Source of the DNA: NORP240 sp942492445
Lineage (GTDB): Bacteria > Pseudomonadota > Gammaproteobacteria > Pseudomonadales > Pseudohongiellaceae
Assembly (NCBI GenBank): GCA_942492445.1
Contig: CALOEW010000063.1
Location: 30,277-94,276, forward strand
Direction: 5' to 3'
Length of the DNA stretch: 64,000 bases
Shown: positions 8,731 to 18,080 of the stretch, piece after piece
Numbering within the stretch: the stretch's first letter is position 1
How the letters are laid out: every line of letters starts with the position of its first letter
Made by a program: the position numbers and the translations under genes
Notes under the pieces: model-generated
Database searches by the model: none
What the model was told of the DNA's origin: nothing
The model's input: the letters and a program-made list of their open reading frames with translations, nothing else

Positions 8731-10477
8731 ATGCGTGCCACCCAATACCTGATTGCCACCATCAAAGAGACTCCTGCAGACGCTGAGATCATCAGCCACC
8801 AGCTGATGTTGCGAGCCGGTCTGATCAGAAAACTGGCCAGCGGCATGTATACCTGGTTACCGATGGGATGGCGGGTACTGCAGAAAGTGACCGCGATTAT
8901 CCGTGAAGAAATGGACCGGGCCGGTGCCATGGAAGTATCGATGCCGGTGGTGCAATCCGCTGACCTGTGGCAGGAATCCGGCCGCTGGGAAGTGATGGGC
9001 CCGGAATTACTGCGTTTCGTCGATCGACACCAGCGCGAATTCTGCCTGGGTCCCACCCACGAAGAGGTCATAACCGATCTGGTACGCAATGAATACAACA
9101 GCTACAAGCAGCTGCCTGCCACTTTTTATCAGATTCAAACCAAATTCCGGGACGAGCGTCGTCCCCGCTTCGGCATAATGCGGGCGCGTGAATTTCTCAT
9201 GAAAGATGCTTACTCGTTCCACATTGACCAGGAATCTCTCGATGCCACTTATCGGCAGATGTACCAGGTGTACTGCAACATCTTCGACCGGCTGGGATTT
9301 GAATACCGGGCAGTACTGGCTGACTCGGGTAATATCGGCGGAGCCCTGTCGCATGAATTTCATGTACTGGCCGACTCGGGTGAAGACCGCATCGTATTTT
9401 CAACCTCGGGGGATTATGCGGCAAACATTGAACTGGCCGAAGGCCAGACGCCACTGCCCGCCGATGCACCCGAGGGGGAAGTGGTAACGGAGACTGTCGA
9501 AACAGGGGCTGCGCATTCCATGGCGGACCTTGAACAGCTTCTGAAGCGTTCCACCAGGGGCATGTTAAAAACGCTGATTGTAAAGGGCGCGCCACCTGAG
9601 GCACGGGGTGCTTCTCCCTGTCTCGTCGCGCTGGTACTTCGCGGTGACCAGGAGCTTAATGAAACCAAGGCTGCCAAAATTCCGGAAGTTCTGTCTCCTT
9701 TGCAATTTGCCACCGACGAGGAGATCGAAACTGTACTTGGCTGCAAGGCCGGAAATCTGGGACCATTGCGCAAGGATATCCTCACCATTGCCGACCCCAG
9801 CGCCGCAACCATGACCAACTTCATCTGCGGGGCCAACCGGCCTGGGCATCATCTGATCAATGCCAACTGGCGGCAGGACTGTCATTTCGATCGGGTTGAG
9901 GACATTCGAACCGTCCAGGAAGGTGACAGCACTCTCGACGGCGGCGCCACTCTGTCGATCAAACGGGGAATCGAAGTCGGGCATATCTTCCAGCTTGGTA
10001 CCAAATACAGCGAAGCGATGAATGCCAGGGTGCTGGATGAGAATGGCCGCAGTATCACCCTGACCATGGGGTGTTACGGAATTGGCGTAAGTCGCATCGT
10101 GGCCGCCTGTATTGAACAGCGTCATGACGATAAAGGCATAATCTGGCCCGACAGGCTGGCACCTTTTCAATTGGTGGTAATCCCCATCGACGCACACAAA
10201 GTCCGAACAGGTAACGGCAGTTTCGGAACGTATTTACCAGCAGGCAGGCAATCTGGGCCTGGAGGTCCTGCTTGATGACCGCGACCGTAAAACCAGTGCC
10301 GGCGTGAAATTTGCCGAAGCCGAGCTCATCGGGTATCCACACCGGGTGGTCGTGTCACCCCGGACTCTGGCAGATGGAGTGGTGGAATACAAAAGCAGAA
10401 CCGATGCAGATAAGCAACTGGTGCCGGTTGACGCATTTCTGGAGTTCCTGGCCGAGCGGGTTGCACCGGAACACTGA
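8731..10477 (+). CDS. proS: Prolyl-tRNA synthetase (frameshifted near the 3' end)
   Basis: This class II synthetase charges tRNA-Pro. The main frame starts at ATG 8731, after GAGGAAAAGGA, with MRATQYLIATIKETPADAEI. It contains the class II core (FRDERRPRFGIMRAREFLMKDAYSF), an editing/INS domain around residues 220-400, and motif 3 (TMGCYGIGVSRIVAA). After VVIPIDAHK at about 10198 the frame shifts. The next frame continues with SEQVTAVSERIYQQAG through the anticodon-binding domain (LLDDRDRKTSAGVKFAEAE) and ends VAPEH at TGA 10475-10477. The span is a multiple of three plus one, so one extra base in CACAAAGTCC explains it. As proS is essential, a sequence error is likely. Confidence 0.9.
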
Positions 10478-10500
10478 AGGCGCCGGACGCTGGTACCGGT

Positions 10501-10782
10501 TCAATCCTGGACATCAAACCCCTGACCGGGTGTCGCGTCGACCTTATGCAGGTCCAGGATATCGACCCTGGCCAGAGTGGGGCCGTGCTGCAACCACTGT
10601 GTCATACTGTCAACGGGACCCAGTGGGCCACTGATCAGCAGTTCGACCCGCCCGTCTGAAAGATTTTTTACCCAGCCATTCAGACCAAGTTCGAGCGCCT
10701 TGCGCCTGGTCTCGGCGCGGAAAAATACGCCCTGAACCCGCCCCGTTACAAACCCGTGTAATGTCAACAGCTGTTGCTGCAT
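10501..10782 (-). CDS. Acylphosphatase
   Basis: This 93-residue acylphosphatase hydrolyses acyl phosphates such as carbamoyl or acetyl phosphate. The family signature GRVQGVFFRA holds the catalytic arginine, and GLNGWVKNLSDGRVELL holds the catalytic asparagine. It lies between proS and the divergent yihY-like gene and is probably monocistronic. Length and motifs are complete. Confidence 0.93.
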   Translation of the reverse strand: MQQQLLTLHGFVTGRVQGVFFRAETRRKALELGLNGWVKNLSDGRVELLISGPLGPVDSMTQWLQHGPTLARVDILDLHKVDATPGQGFDVQD

Positions 10783-10820
10783 CGTCGCCTGCCCCGACGG
10801 AAATTGCCTGGTCCGGTCAC

Positions 10821-10848
10821 TGGTTTAGCCTCCCGGATTCCGTATAAT
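10821..10848 (+). promoter_or_regulatory. Candidate promoter of the yihY-arsC-wrbA operon
   Basis: A perfect -10 hexamer TATAAT (10843-10848) has a weak -35 TGGTTT (10821-10826) at 16 bp spacing. It lies 30 bp upstream of the first gene of the operon. The -10 is convincing and the -35 less so. Confidence 0.45.
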
Positions 10849-10878
10849 GGCTGCTCAACAGGTTCTTGACAACTCGAC

Positions 10879-12231
10879 ATGGCTTTTGACTATATCCAGA
10901 TGTCGCGACTGCGACATTCGCTACAGGCACGAATCAATAGTTTTCTGTGGGAGCAGAACTTTTCCGCCCTGCCGTACTGGCGTCGTATCCTGGTTCGAAG
11001 CGCCCAGATAGTTTATGCCATCCTGCGAGACATCTCCGAGGGACAGCTCAGCCTGCGGGCAATGAGTCTTGTGTACTCGACGATTCTGGGGTTTATTCCG
11101 ACACTCGCCCTGATTTTTGCGGTTCTGAAAAGTCTGGGCGTACACAACGCCATGGAGCCGGCTCTGAACACGCTGCTGGAAGCGCTTGGCGATCGTCGGG
11201 ACGAAGTCGTCAGCCAGATTATCGATTTCGTGGACAATATTCAGGTGGGAGTAATCGGGATCACCAGCATGGGTGTGCTCATCTACCTGGTGCTGGAAAT
11301 GATGCGCAAGATCGAATCCAGCTTCAACTACATCTGGAACGTCAGCCAGGGTCGCTCATTGTCCAGCCGGATCAGTGAATACCTGTTCGCTGTCATAGTC
11401 AGTCCACTACTGATCTTCATTTCCATCAGTATCACTTCGTCCGTTAACACGACGCTCGTTATCAATTACCTGGACCGCCTGGCGTTTGGAGGCGTGATAA
11501 TCAATTTTCTGGCAGTGCTGTTTCCGCTGCTTTTCATGTCGCTGGCTTTCGCCTTCGCCTACAGTTTTCTGCCCAACACCAAAGTTCGCTTCTCCTCGGC
11601 CTTTACAGGCGGTGTGGTAACAACTCTCGGCTGGAAAATAATGGGCGCCATTTTCAGCAACTTTCTTATCGGAGCGGCCAGGGAGTCCATTTACCTGGCC
11701 TTCGCCACGGTACTGGTAGTCATGATATTTGCTTATGTAGGCTGGCTGGTTGCTCTGTTGGGCGCGGACATCGCGTACTATCACCAATTCCCGAATAAAA
11801 CCAGGACTGGCCGCAAGCAGCTCCCGATGAGCATCAATCAGCATGAACAGCTGACTCTGGCGGTGGCTGCCCTGATCATCCATCGCTTTCAGGAGCGCCA
11901 GCCACCTATGAGCGACGAGGAGATCGCCAGCCGCTTTGGTGTCGGGCAGCTGTTTATCGAACGGATCCTGAAACATCTGGTAAATTCCGGACTGCTTGCC
12001 CGGACCGGTGATGAACCGCCCCGCTACCTGCCTGCCGGCACCATAGAGAACTGTACCCTGTTGGAGATCTGGCGCACGCTGCGGGAGGCACGGGCGAGCG
12101 ACCTGCAGGAAAATTCGCAGCTGCCTGAGTATCAGCAGGCCCGGGAATTCCTGCGCAATCTCGACCTGGCTGCCGAGGAGAAACTGGGCAGCCAGAAGAT
12201 CATCGATATGGCACAGAGAGAACTGCAATGA
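10879..12231 (+). CDS. YihY/BrkB-family inner-membrane protein
   Basis: This 450-residue polytopic protein was once annotated as RNase BN; the family function is still unsettled. After an amphipathic N-terminus come about six membrane segments: near residues 60-85 (LSLRAMSLVYSTILGFIPTLAL), 130-150, 175-200, 210-240, 245-270 and 275-300. A cytosolic C-terminal tail (about 310-450) resembles a winged helix, with LAVAALIIHRF and RFGVGQLFIERILKHL. It is the first gene of an operon; its stop overlaps the start of arsC (ATGA). Confidence 0.88.
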   Translation: MAFDYIQMSRLRHSLQARINSFLWEQNFSALPYWRRILVRSAQIVYAILRDISEGQLSLRAMSLVYSTILGFIPTLALIFAVLKSLGVHNAMEPALNTLLEALGDRRDEVVSQIIDFVDNIQVGVIGITSMGVLIYLVLEMMRKIESSFNYIWNVSQGRSLSSRISEYLFAVIVSPLLIFISISITSSVNTTLVINYLDRLAFGGVIINFLAVLFPLLFMSLAFAFAYSFLPNTKVRFSSAFTGGVVTTLGWKIMGAIFSNFLIGAARESIYLAFATVLVVMIFAYVGWLVALLGADIAYYHQFPNKTRTGRKQLPMSINQHEQLTLAVAALIIHRFQERQPPMSDEEIASRFGVGQLFIERILKHLVNSGLLARTGDEPPRYLPAGTIENCTLLEIWRTLREARASDLQENSQLPEYQQAREFLRNLDLAAEEKLGSQKIIDMAQRELQ

Positions 12232-12587
12232 CAACTGTGACGCTTTATCATAACCCGCGCTGCTCCAAGTCACGTGCGGTGCTGGCTCTTCTGGAAGAAA
12301 ATGATATTACCCCGGAAATTGTCTACTACATGGATAATCCACCGGACACCAGACAACTCAAAAACCTGCTGAAAAAACTGAACATGAATGTCAGGGATGT
12401 GTTGCGCCGCAGTGAACCGGAGTATGAAGAACTGGGTCTGGATGATGCAGGGCTTGCCGATGAAATCGTCCTGGATCTGCTGGCCAAGCACCCCAGGTTA
12501 TTACAAAGGCCCATCATCGTGACCGACAGCAGCGCGATAATCGGCAGGCCTCCGGAATCTGTACTGCCGTTTATCGAGGCATCGTAA
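12228..12587 (+). CDS. arsC: ArsC-family arsenate reductase (glutaredoxin-dependent type)
   Basis: This 119-residue thioredoxin-fold reductase of the ArsC/Spx group begins TLYHNPRCSKSRAVLALL, with the catalytic Cys at about residue 12. The arginines needed by ArsC are present in NVRDVLRR, LLQRPII and IGRPPES. It reduces arsenate to arsenite using glutathione and glutaredoxin. No arsB/acr3 or arsR lies nearby, so it may be a housekeeping paralogue. It overlaps yihY by four bases and abuts wrbA. Confidence 0.9.
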   Translation: MTTVTLYHNPRCSKSRAVLALLEENDITPEIVYYMDNPPDTRQLKNLLKKLNMNVRDVLRRSEPEYEELGLDDAGLADEIVLDLLAKHPRLLQRPIIVTDSSAIIGRPPESVLPFIEAS

Positions 12588-13187
12588 ATGGGAAACCCCT
12601 ACGTACTGGTACTCTATTACAGCCGTCATGGAGCTACCGCACAAATGGCCGCACTCATCGCCCGGGGCATAGAACAGGTGGCCGGAGTGGAAGCCAGAAT
12701 CAGGACCGTTCCCGCGGTGTCTCCGAGGTGTGAGGCAACTGAACCGGCGGTTCCCGAGAAAGGAGCCGTCTATTGCAGCGAGGAGGATCTGCGTGACTGC
12801 GCCGGCCTGGTACTCGGCAGCCCTACCCGGTTCGGAAACATGGCGGCTCCACTGAAATACTTTCTCGATACCACCGGTGGCCTGTGGGTATCCGGTGCCC
12901 TGATCAACAAGCCGGCAGCCGTATTCACTTCCACTTCGTCCTTGCACGGAGGGCAGGAAAGCACGTTGCTAAGCATGATGAATCCGCTGTTGCACCACGG
13001 TATGGTGCTATGTGGGCTTCCCTATACCCTGCCGGAGCTCAACACCACCACCAGTGGCGGCACGCCATACGGTCCGAGTCACCATGCAGGCCCCGACAGC
13101 GACAACCCGGTCACCGAGGCCGAAACCAGACTCTGCCTGTCCCTGGGCCGGCGTGTGGCTGAACTGGCGGTCAAATTACAGCAGTAA
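12588..13187 (+). CDS. wrbA: WrbA-family NAD(P)H:quinone oxidoreductase
   Basis: This 199-residue flavodoxin-like protein probably reduces quinones in two-electron steps with FMN. The phosphate-binding loop YYSRHGATAQM sits near residue 10. Other FMN contacts are GSPTRFGNMAAPLK and the signature STSSLHGGQESTLLSMM. It starts directly after the arsC stop with no gap, and its own stop overlaps the next start (TAATG), so the four genes from yihY form one operon. Confidence 0.93.
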   Translation: MGNPYVLVLYYSRHGATAQMAALIARGIEQVAGVEARIRTVPAVSPRCEATEPAVPEKGAVYCSEEDLRDCAGLVLGSPTRFGNMAAPLKYFLDTTGGLWVSGALINKPAAVFTSTSSLHGGQESTLLSMMNPLLHHGMVLCGLPYTLPELNTTTSGGTPYGPSHHAGPDSDNPVTEAETRLCLSLGRRVAELAVKLQQ

Positions 13188-13597
13188 TGATACCCACAAC
13201 CAGGAATCGATATTCCAGAATCATGTTTCCGCTCACCACTCCCGAGCTGCCGTTAGCCAGAAAAATGGTATTGTTCGGTTACTACGGTCTGATTCTCGCC
13301 CTGCTCTACAACAGCCTTGCCATGACCACCGCTGCTGGTGTCACCACATTGGTCCTGTGGTTACTGCAGAGTCTGCCTTTGCTGCCCTTTGCCCCCGGCT
13401 TGCACCGCTCCCGGGTTCGATACCACGCCTGGCTCAGTTTCGTGGTGTTGATGTATTTCATACACGCCGTTTTATCAGCCTTTACTCCTGGCAAACTGGC
13501 CCCGGGGCTGGTGGAGATTTTCTTCTGCATCCTGCTGTTCGTGTCACTGATACTGTTTATCCGAAAGTTCTCGCGCAAGGCGCACCAGGATAATTGA
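13187..13597 (+). CDS. DUF2069 membrane protein
   Basis: This 136-residue protein has four hydrophobic segments (about residues 27-45, 48-70, 82-100, 107-127), including LARKMVLFGYYGLILALLY and FVVLMYFIHAVLSAF. It matches DUF2069, a small membrane family of unknown function commonly found between wrbA and hda in gammaproteobacteria, as here. It is the last gene of the yihY operon. It converges on hda, whose 3' end begins one base after its stop. Confidence 0.85.
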   Translation: MIPTTRNRYSRIMFPLTTPELPLARKMVLFGYYGLILALLYNSLAMTTAAGVTTLVLWLLQSLPLLPFAPGLHRSRVRYHAWLSFVVLMYFIHAVLSAFTPGKLAPGLVEIFFCILLFVSLILFIRKFSRKAHQDN

Positions 13598-13598
13598 C

Positions 13599-14310
13599 CT
13601 ACCAGTCCATAATTTCCTTAATCAGGGGGATAGTGATGCGTCGCTTCCGTTCCAGAGACTGGCGATCCAGATTCTGCAGCAGATTCATCAGGGCTGCCGG
13701 GTTTCGGTCATGGCGACCAAGGACATAATTCACAACAGCGTCGGGAAGCCTGATACCAAGTGCTTCGGCACGGCGTCTTAACAACTGCGGTTTCTCGGAA
13801 TCGGACAGTTCGTGTAACTGGAATACGACCCCCGAATGCAACCGCGACCGCAGATCGGCCAGTTTGATCTTCCAACCCCGCCGGCGGTGTACTGGCAGCA
13901 ACGATAAACCGGGTACGCTGATCCCGCGCACGATTGTAAAAATTGAAAAGAGCCAGCTCCCAGTCCTCCCTTCCGGCAACAACGTCGAGATCATCCAGGC
14001 ATACCAGATCCAGATGTTCCAGACCGTCGAGCAATTCCGGATTCAGCTGGTCGTCGGCCCGTGATAATGGAATATAGATGGGCGAAGCCGTTGCCTGTGC
14101 CTGCTCGTGGCACAGCGCCTGTAACAGATGGGTCTTTCCGGACCCAGGCCTTCCCCAGATATAGGTAAACCCGTCACCCGGTTGCAGCGCCAGCTCATGC
14201 AGGTGCTGGAACAGTTGCCGGTCCCGCGAACTGGGAAGAAAATTCCTGAACGTGGCGGCATCATCCAGTTGGAAGCCCAGCAACAATTGCCGCGGAGGCA
14301 TAACGTTCAC
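13599..14310 (-). CDS. hda: Hda, DnaA-homologous regulatory inactivator of replication (frameshifted)
   Basis: Hda with the DNA clamp promotes ATP hydrolysis on DnaA after initiation. From ATG 14310 the first frame has an N-terminal clamp-binding motif (QLLLGF), Walker A GRPGSGKTHLL and Walker B LVCLDDLD, then RFIVAASTPPAG. The next frame continues with WKIKLADLRSRLHSG and completes the AAA+ C-terminus (LRRRAEALGIRLPDAVVNYVLGR ... IPLIKEIMDW). The span is 712 nt, a multiple of three plus one. The slip is at about 13870-13882, where GGGGTTGG would read correctly as GGGGTGG. A one-base insertion error is likely. Confidence 0.88.
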
Positions 14311-14311
14311 G

Positions 14312-15440
14312 TCAACGGGCCCAATTATAGGTCAGCATCTGCAGGCGTTCATTTCCGCTCTGATCCAGGGGTACCAGATTGCGGTCCAGGCTGAGCAGTT
14401 CGGCCAGCTGCCCCTGGCTGCCCTGGAGCGTGAGATTCAACTCCAGAACTCCGCCATCCAGGGCCGCAACAGTCACCCCATCAACCAGCACCAGCCCCTG
14501 CAGGTAACCGACCAGTTCCGCGTACGCAGCCAGGCTGGTGACGCCCTCGATTCTCAGGCGGGTGGTTTCCTCACCACTCGGGGACCGCACCACGGCAAAA
14601 TGCTGCGCAAGTTGCTCTGTGATCCGGTTGAGCGGGCCGTAAATGTAATCAGCCAGGTCGGTGTCCAGGCTGTCAAAAACCTCCACCTGATCCTGAAACT
14701 GGAACTGCCACAAGCCAGCCAGATCACCACTGGCCGATATGTAAAGGCGGCCGGCCAGAATACTGTCCGCGGCATACCTGGCGCTGGCCCGGGCAATCGC
14801 CTGTTGGTCAAGCCCCCAGATCATGTCCGCTGTCAGGTTGCGACGATCCTCAAAATCGAGCACTGGAAACAGAATAGGAATGCCCCGATCGTCGGCGAAG
14901 TGCTGCATTAAGGTCCATGATTCCGGGGTCGGACTCCTGGCTGAGCAGATTGCGTTCACCGGCATCGTTCTGGAGTGCCATCCACACCAGCACACTGGGC
15001 CGATTGCTGTCCCAGACAGGGATAGCCGCCCTCGCCAGCAGCTGGTCAATGAGATCACGAGCAAAGCTGACGTTGAGCAGCTCCTGATCGATATAGGCTG
15101 CAGCAGAAAGCGGCTCCGGGGCAGGATCTGCCAATAACGCAAGCTCCTCCGGTGCCGGTGGCCGTGACTCGGTCCGGTACTCGATCGCTTCCACGAAGTT
15201 GCCAGAGTTTTGGAGAGCTTCCTGGATGCCGGCATTTTCAAGCCAGCGCTGTTCACCGGTTACCTTGACTATGACCGCCGCCAGTGCCTCGCGAAATGCC
15301 CTGCTGCGCTCCTGATCGCTTTGATTGGCCACCGCCACCTCGTAAGAGTACAACCCGCTCACCGGCAGCCCCAGGAGGGGCACCGGCATCACGCCAAGCG
15401 GTAGCAGCAGGCAGAAAAAAAACGGTTTGAGGCATTGCAT
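14312..15440 (-). CDS. DUF2066 secreted protein (frameshifted)
   Basis: The first frame starts at ATG 15440 with a signal peptide (KPFFFCLLLPLGVMPVPLLG) and then the DUF2066 opening LYSYEVAVANQSDQERSRAF. It runs to QESDPGIMDL near 14910. The second frame resumes with MQHFADDRGIPILFPVLDFED and runs to MLTYNWAR at 14312. The span of 1129 nt is a multiple of three plus one; one base too many in CTTAATG accounts for it. The function of this periplasmic family is unknown. It lies just upstream of hda and is divergent from purM, a usual arrangement. Confidence 0.8.
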
Positions 15441-15605
15441 TGGCAAATGATACTTGAAATAGGCGTTCGATAGCACATACCGGCTGAAAAGGAGGCACCG
15501 GATCAGCAACTTCGAGACCGCGGCAGACAAGACTCCCCTGCGCCCAGCTGTTAAACTCTGCGCTCTTTTAACCGTCCGGACGGCATGCTGAATCAGGTAT
15601 CCTTT

Positions 15606-16676
15606 ATGGTTGACGAATCCAACAATCCAATCCAGAAACACCAGGCTGCCAGCCTGAGTTATCGGGATGCCGGCGTCGATATCGACGCCGGAAACGCGCT
15701 GGTTGAGAATATCAGGAGCGTTACGGAACGCACTCGACGTCCGGAAGTTCTCGCCGGTCTGGGTGGCTTCGGCGGCCTTTTCGAATTGCCCCAGGGCTAC
15801 CGGAACCCGGTTCTGGTCTCAGCAACCGATGGGGTCGGTACGAAATTGAAACTGGCTATGAAACTGCAGCAGCACAAGACGGTGGGAATCGACCTGGTAG
15901 CCATGTGCGTAAACGATCTCATCGTCTGTGGTGCCGAACCGCTTTTTTTCCTTGATTACTATGCAAGTGGCAGACTTGACGTGTCATTGGCTACGGACGT
16001 GGTTACGGGAATCGGTCGAGGCTGCGAGCTGGCGGGCTGCGCCTTGATAGGCGGCGAGACAGCGGAGATGCCCGGTATGTATTCTGGCGGCGACTACGAC
16101 CTGGCGGGATTCGCGGTCGGAGTGGTTGAAAAGGACAGCATCATCGATTTCAATCAGGTGGCCCCCGGTGACATTCTGATTGGTCTGTTTTCATCGGGCC
16201 CCCACTCCAACGGCTATTCCCTCATTCGCAAAATCCTGGAACAGGACGGGAGCGACCTGAGTCAGCGGCTCAATGACTGTTCGTTGGGCGAAGCCCTGCT
16301 TGCTCCTACCGAGATTTATGTGGCTGCCATCGCCGAACTCGCACGCCACGTCCGCGTCAAGGCGCTGGCACATATCACCGGCGGAGGAATTCTGGAAAAT
16401 CTTCCCCGGGTCCTGCCGGACCCGGTCAGGGCCCGCATCAATCTGTCCAGCTGGCAGTTACCACCTGTGTTTCAATGGCTTCAGGAACGCGGCAACGTGG
16501 CGCAGGAGGAAATGTTCCGGACCTTCAACTGCGGAATCGGTATGATTGTCACAGTTGCCCGGCAGGACGGCGAATCGGCACTGAAACTTCTCCAGTCTTT
16601 CAATCGTGGCGCGGCGATCATAGGCAGTATTGAAGCGTCGGCAGCCGATCGGAAGCGGGTGGTGCTGGATCGTTGA
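15606..16676 (+). CDS. purM: Phosphoribosylformylglycinamidine cyclo-ligase (AIR synthetase)
   Basis: PurM converts FGAM to AIR with ATP in de novo purine synthesis. Family signatures include SLSYRDAGVDIDAGN, SATDGVGTKLKLA, MCVNDLIVCGAEPLFFLDYYA, GGETAEMPGMY and HSNGYSLIRKIL. I chose ATG 15606, giving 356 residues; AGG lies eight bases upstream. An ATG at 15585 adds seven residues and is the alternative. purN follows after 16 bp. Confidence 0.96.
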   Translation: MVDESNNPIQKHQAASLSYRDAGVDIDAGNALVENIRSVTERTRRPEVLAGLGGFGGLFELPQGYRNPVLVSATDGVGTKLKLAMKLQQHKTVGIDLVAMCVNDLIVCGAEPLFFLDYYASGRLDVSLATDVVTGIGRGCELAGCALIGGETAEMPGMYSGGDYDLAGFAVGVVEKDSIIDFNQVAPGDILIGLFSSGPHSNGYSLIRKILEQDGSDLSQRLNDCSLGEALLAPTEIYVAAIAELARHVRVKALAHITGGGILENLPRVLPDPVRARINLSSWQLPPVFQWLQERGNVAQEEMFRTFNCGIGMIVTVARQDGESALKLLQSFNRGAAIIGSIEASAADRKRVVLDR

Positions 16677-16692
16677 CACAGGAGCAGGATGG

Positions 16693-17346
16693 ATGGAACA
16701 CCAATGTGCAGTTGCGGTCCTCATTTCCGGCAACGGCAGCAATCTGCAGGCCCTGATCGATGCCGGTCGGCACAGCAGCTACCGCGTGGTGGCAGTGATC
16801 AGCAACAACCCCCAGGCCTACGGTCTGACCCGTGCCGCCGCCGCCGGAATCCCAACCTACAGCATCGACCACCGGCAATTTCCTGACCGGGGCTCCTTTG
16901 ATCGCGCCCTGATTGAACAACTGGATATTGTCCAGCCGGATCTGGTTGTACTGGCAGGCTTCATGCGCATTCTGTCGCAGCAATTTGTTCAACATTTCGC
17001 CCATCGAATTGTCAACATTCACCCTTCTCTGCTACCGCGCTTTCCCGGCACCAACACCCATCAGCGCGTTCTCGATGCCGGCGACAGGGTACACGGGGCC
17101 TCGGTTCACTTCGTTACCGAAGAACTGGATGGCGGCCCGGTGATCGCTCATGCCGTGGTCCCTGTCAATCCTGACGATACTGCGTCCACACTGCAGCAAC
17201 GCGTCCACGGAGAGGAACATCGAATCTATCCACGGGTCGTCGACCTTTTCGCCGAAGGGCGTCTGGAGATGCGGAACGACAAAGCCTGGCTGGATGGCAG
17301 GGAACTGCCACCCGAAGGTGTGCGCCTGCAAGGAGACCTGCCATGA
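16693..17346 (+). CDS. purN: Phosphoribosylglycinamide formyltransferase (PurN)
   Basis: PurN transfers a formyl group from 10-formyl-THF to GAR. The start at ATG 16693, after GGAGCAGGA, gives 217 residues; the open frame extends 21 codons further upstream into purM. Motifs are VLISGNGSNLQALIDA (phosphate loop), LAGFMRIL, and the catalytic set in NIHPSLLPRFPGTNTHQ (Asn, His) and HFVTEELDGGPVIA (Asp). Its stop overlaps the next start (ATGACC). Confidence 0.95.
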   Translation: MEHQCAVAVLISGNGSNLQALIDAGRHSSYRVVAVISNNPQAYGLTRAAAAGIPTYSIDHRQFPDRGSFDRALIEQLDIVQPDLVVLAGFMRILSQQFVQHFAHRIVNIHPSLLPRFPGTNTHQRVLDAGDRVHGASVHFVTEELDGGPVIAHAVVPVNPDDTASTLQQRVHGEEHRIYPRVVDLFAEGRLEMRNDKAWLDGRELPPEGVRLQGDLP

Positions 17347-18080
17347 CCCGGATTTATCTGCAGTCCCTGCTCCTGAACTTGCTGCTCCTGCTGACGGCCG
17401 GTTCGGTTGCCGCACAGGAGCTGACCACTTATCAGGCAAGCTACTCGGCCAGGTCTTCCGGCCTTTCCGCCAGGGCCGAGCGCAGTCTGGAACGGCTTGA
17501 AGAGGGACGCTACAGCCTGAGCCAGCACATGGCAGTCAGGGTCCTTGGCGCCAGACTCGGCGAGATTGTGGAAAGCAGTCAGTTCTGGTTCGGGGAAACA
17601 GGCCTGCTCGCCGATGTCTACAGCTACAGGCAAACCGGGATTTCCAGTCGAAAACAATCCGTCCGGTTCGAATGGCAACAAGGCTTTGCCAGCAGCAGCG
17701 ACGACGATGAAACCTGGCAGCTTCCCCTGTCTCCAGGGATAGTGGATAAGCTGAACTTTCAGGTGCAGATGCGTCTGCTTCTAAAGCAACCGGGGGTCGA
17801 AGAACTTGAAGTTCAGCTTGTGAACCGGGATGAAATAGAGACGCACCTTTACCGAATTACAGGATCCGAGATCATTGAAACCGGCCTCGGCCGCCTCGAT
17901 ACCCTGAAAGTGGAGCGCGTCAGAGAACCAGGAAGTCCCCGCAGTACGGTATTCTGGCTTGCCAGGGACTGGCACCTGTTGCTGGTAAAGTTTGTACAAA
18001 CCGAAGGAACGGGATCCGGTACCGAGCTGCTGCTCGAGGAAGCCACCGTTGCCGGTCAGGTGGTCACCCCTTTACCCTGA
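17343..18080 (+). CDS. DUF3108 secreted protein
   Basis: This 245-residue protein has a clear signal peptide (SLLLNLLLLLTAGSVAAQ). A beta-rich DUF3108 domain follows, including LTTYQASYSARSSGLSARAE, ETGLLADVYSYRQTG and FWLARDWHLLLVKFVQTEG. It is periplasmic or envelope-associated with unknown function. It overlaps purN by four bases, as DUF3108 genes often do in this group. Its 3' end overlaps the convergent FleQ-like gene by 17 bases. Confidence 0.85.
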   Translation: MTRIYLQSLLLNLLLLLTAGSVAAQELTTYQASYSARSSGLSARAERSLERLEEGRYSLSQHMAVRVLGARLGEIVESSQFWFGETGLLADVYSYRQTGISSRKQSVRFEWQQGFASSSDDDETWQLPLSPGIVDKLNFQVQMRLLLKQPGVEELEVQLVNRDEIETHLYRITGSEIIETGLGRLDTLKVERVREPGSPRSTVFWLARDWHLLLVKFVQTEGTGSGTELLLEEATVAGQVVTPLP

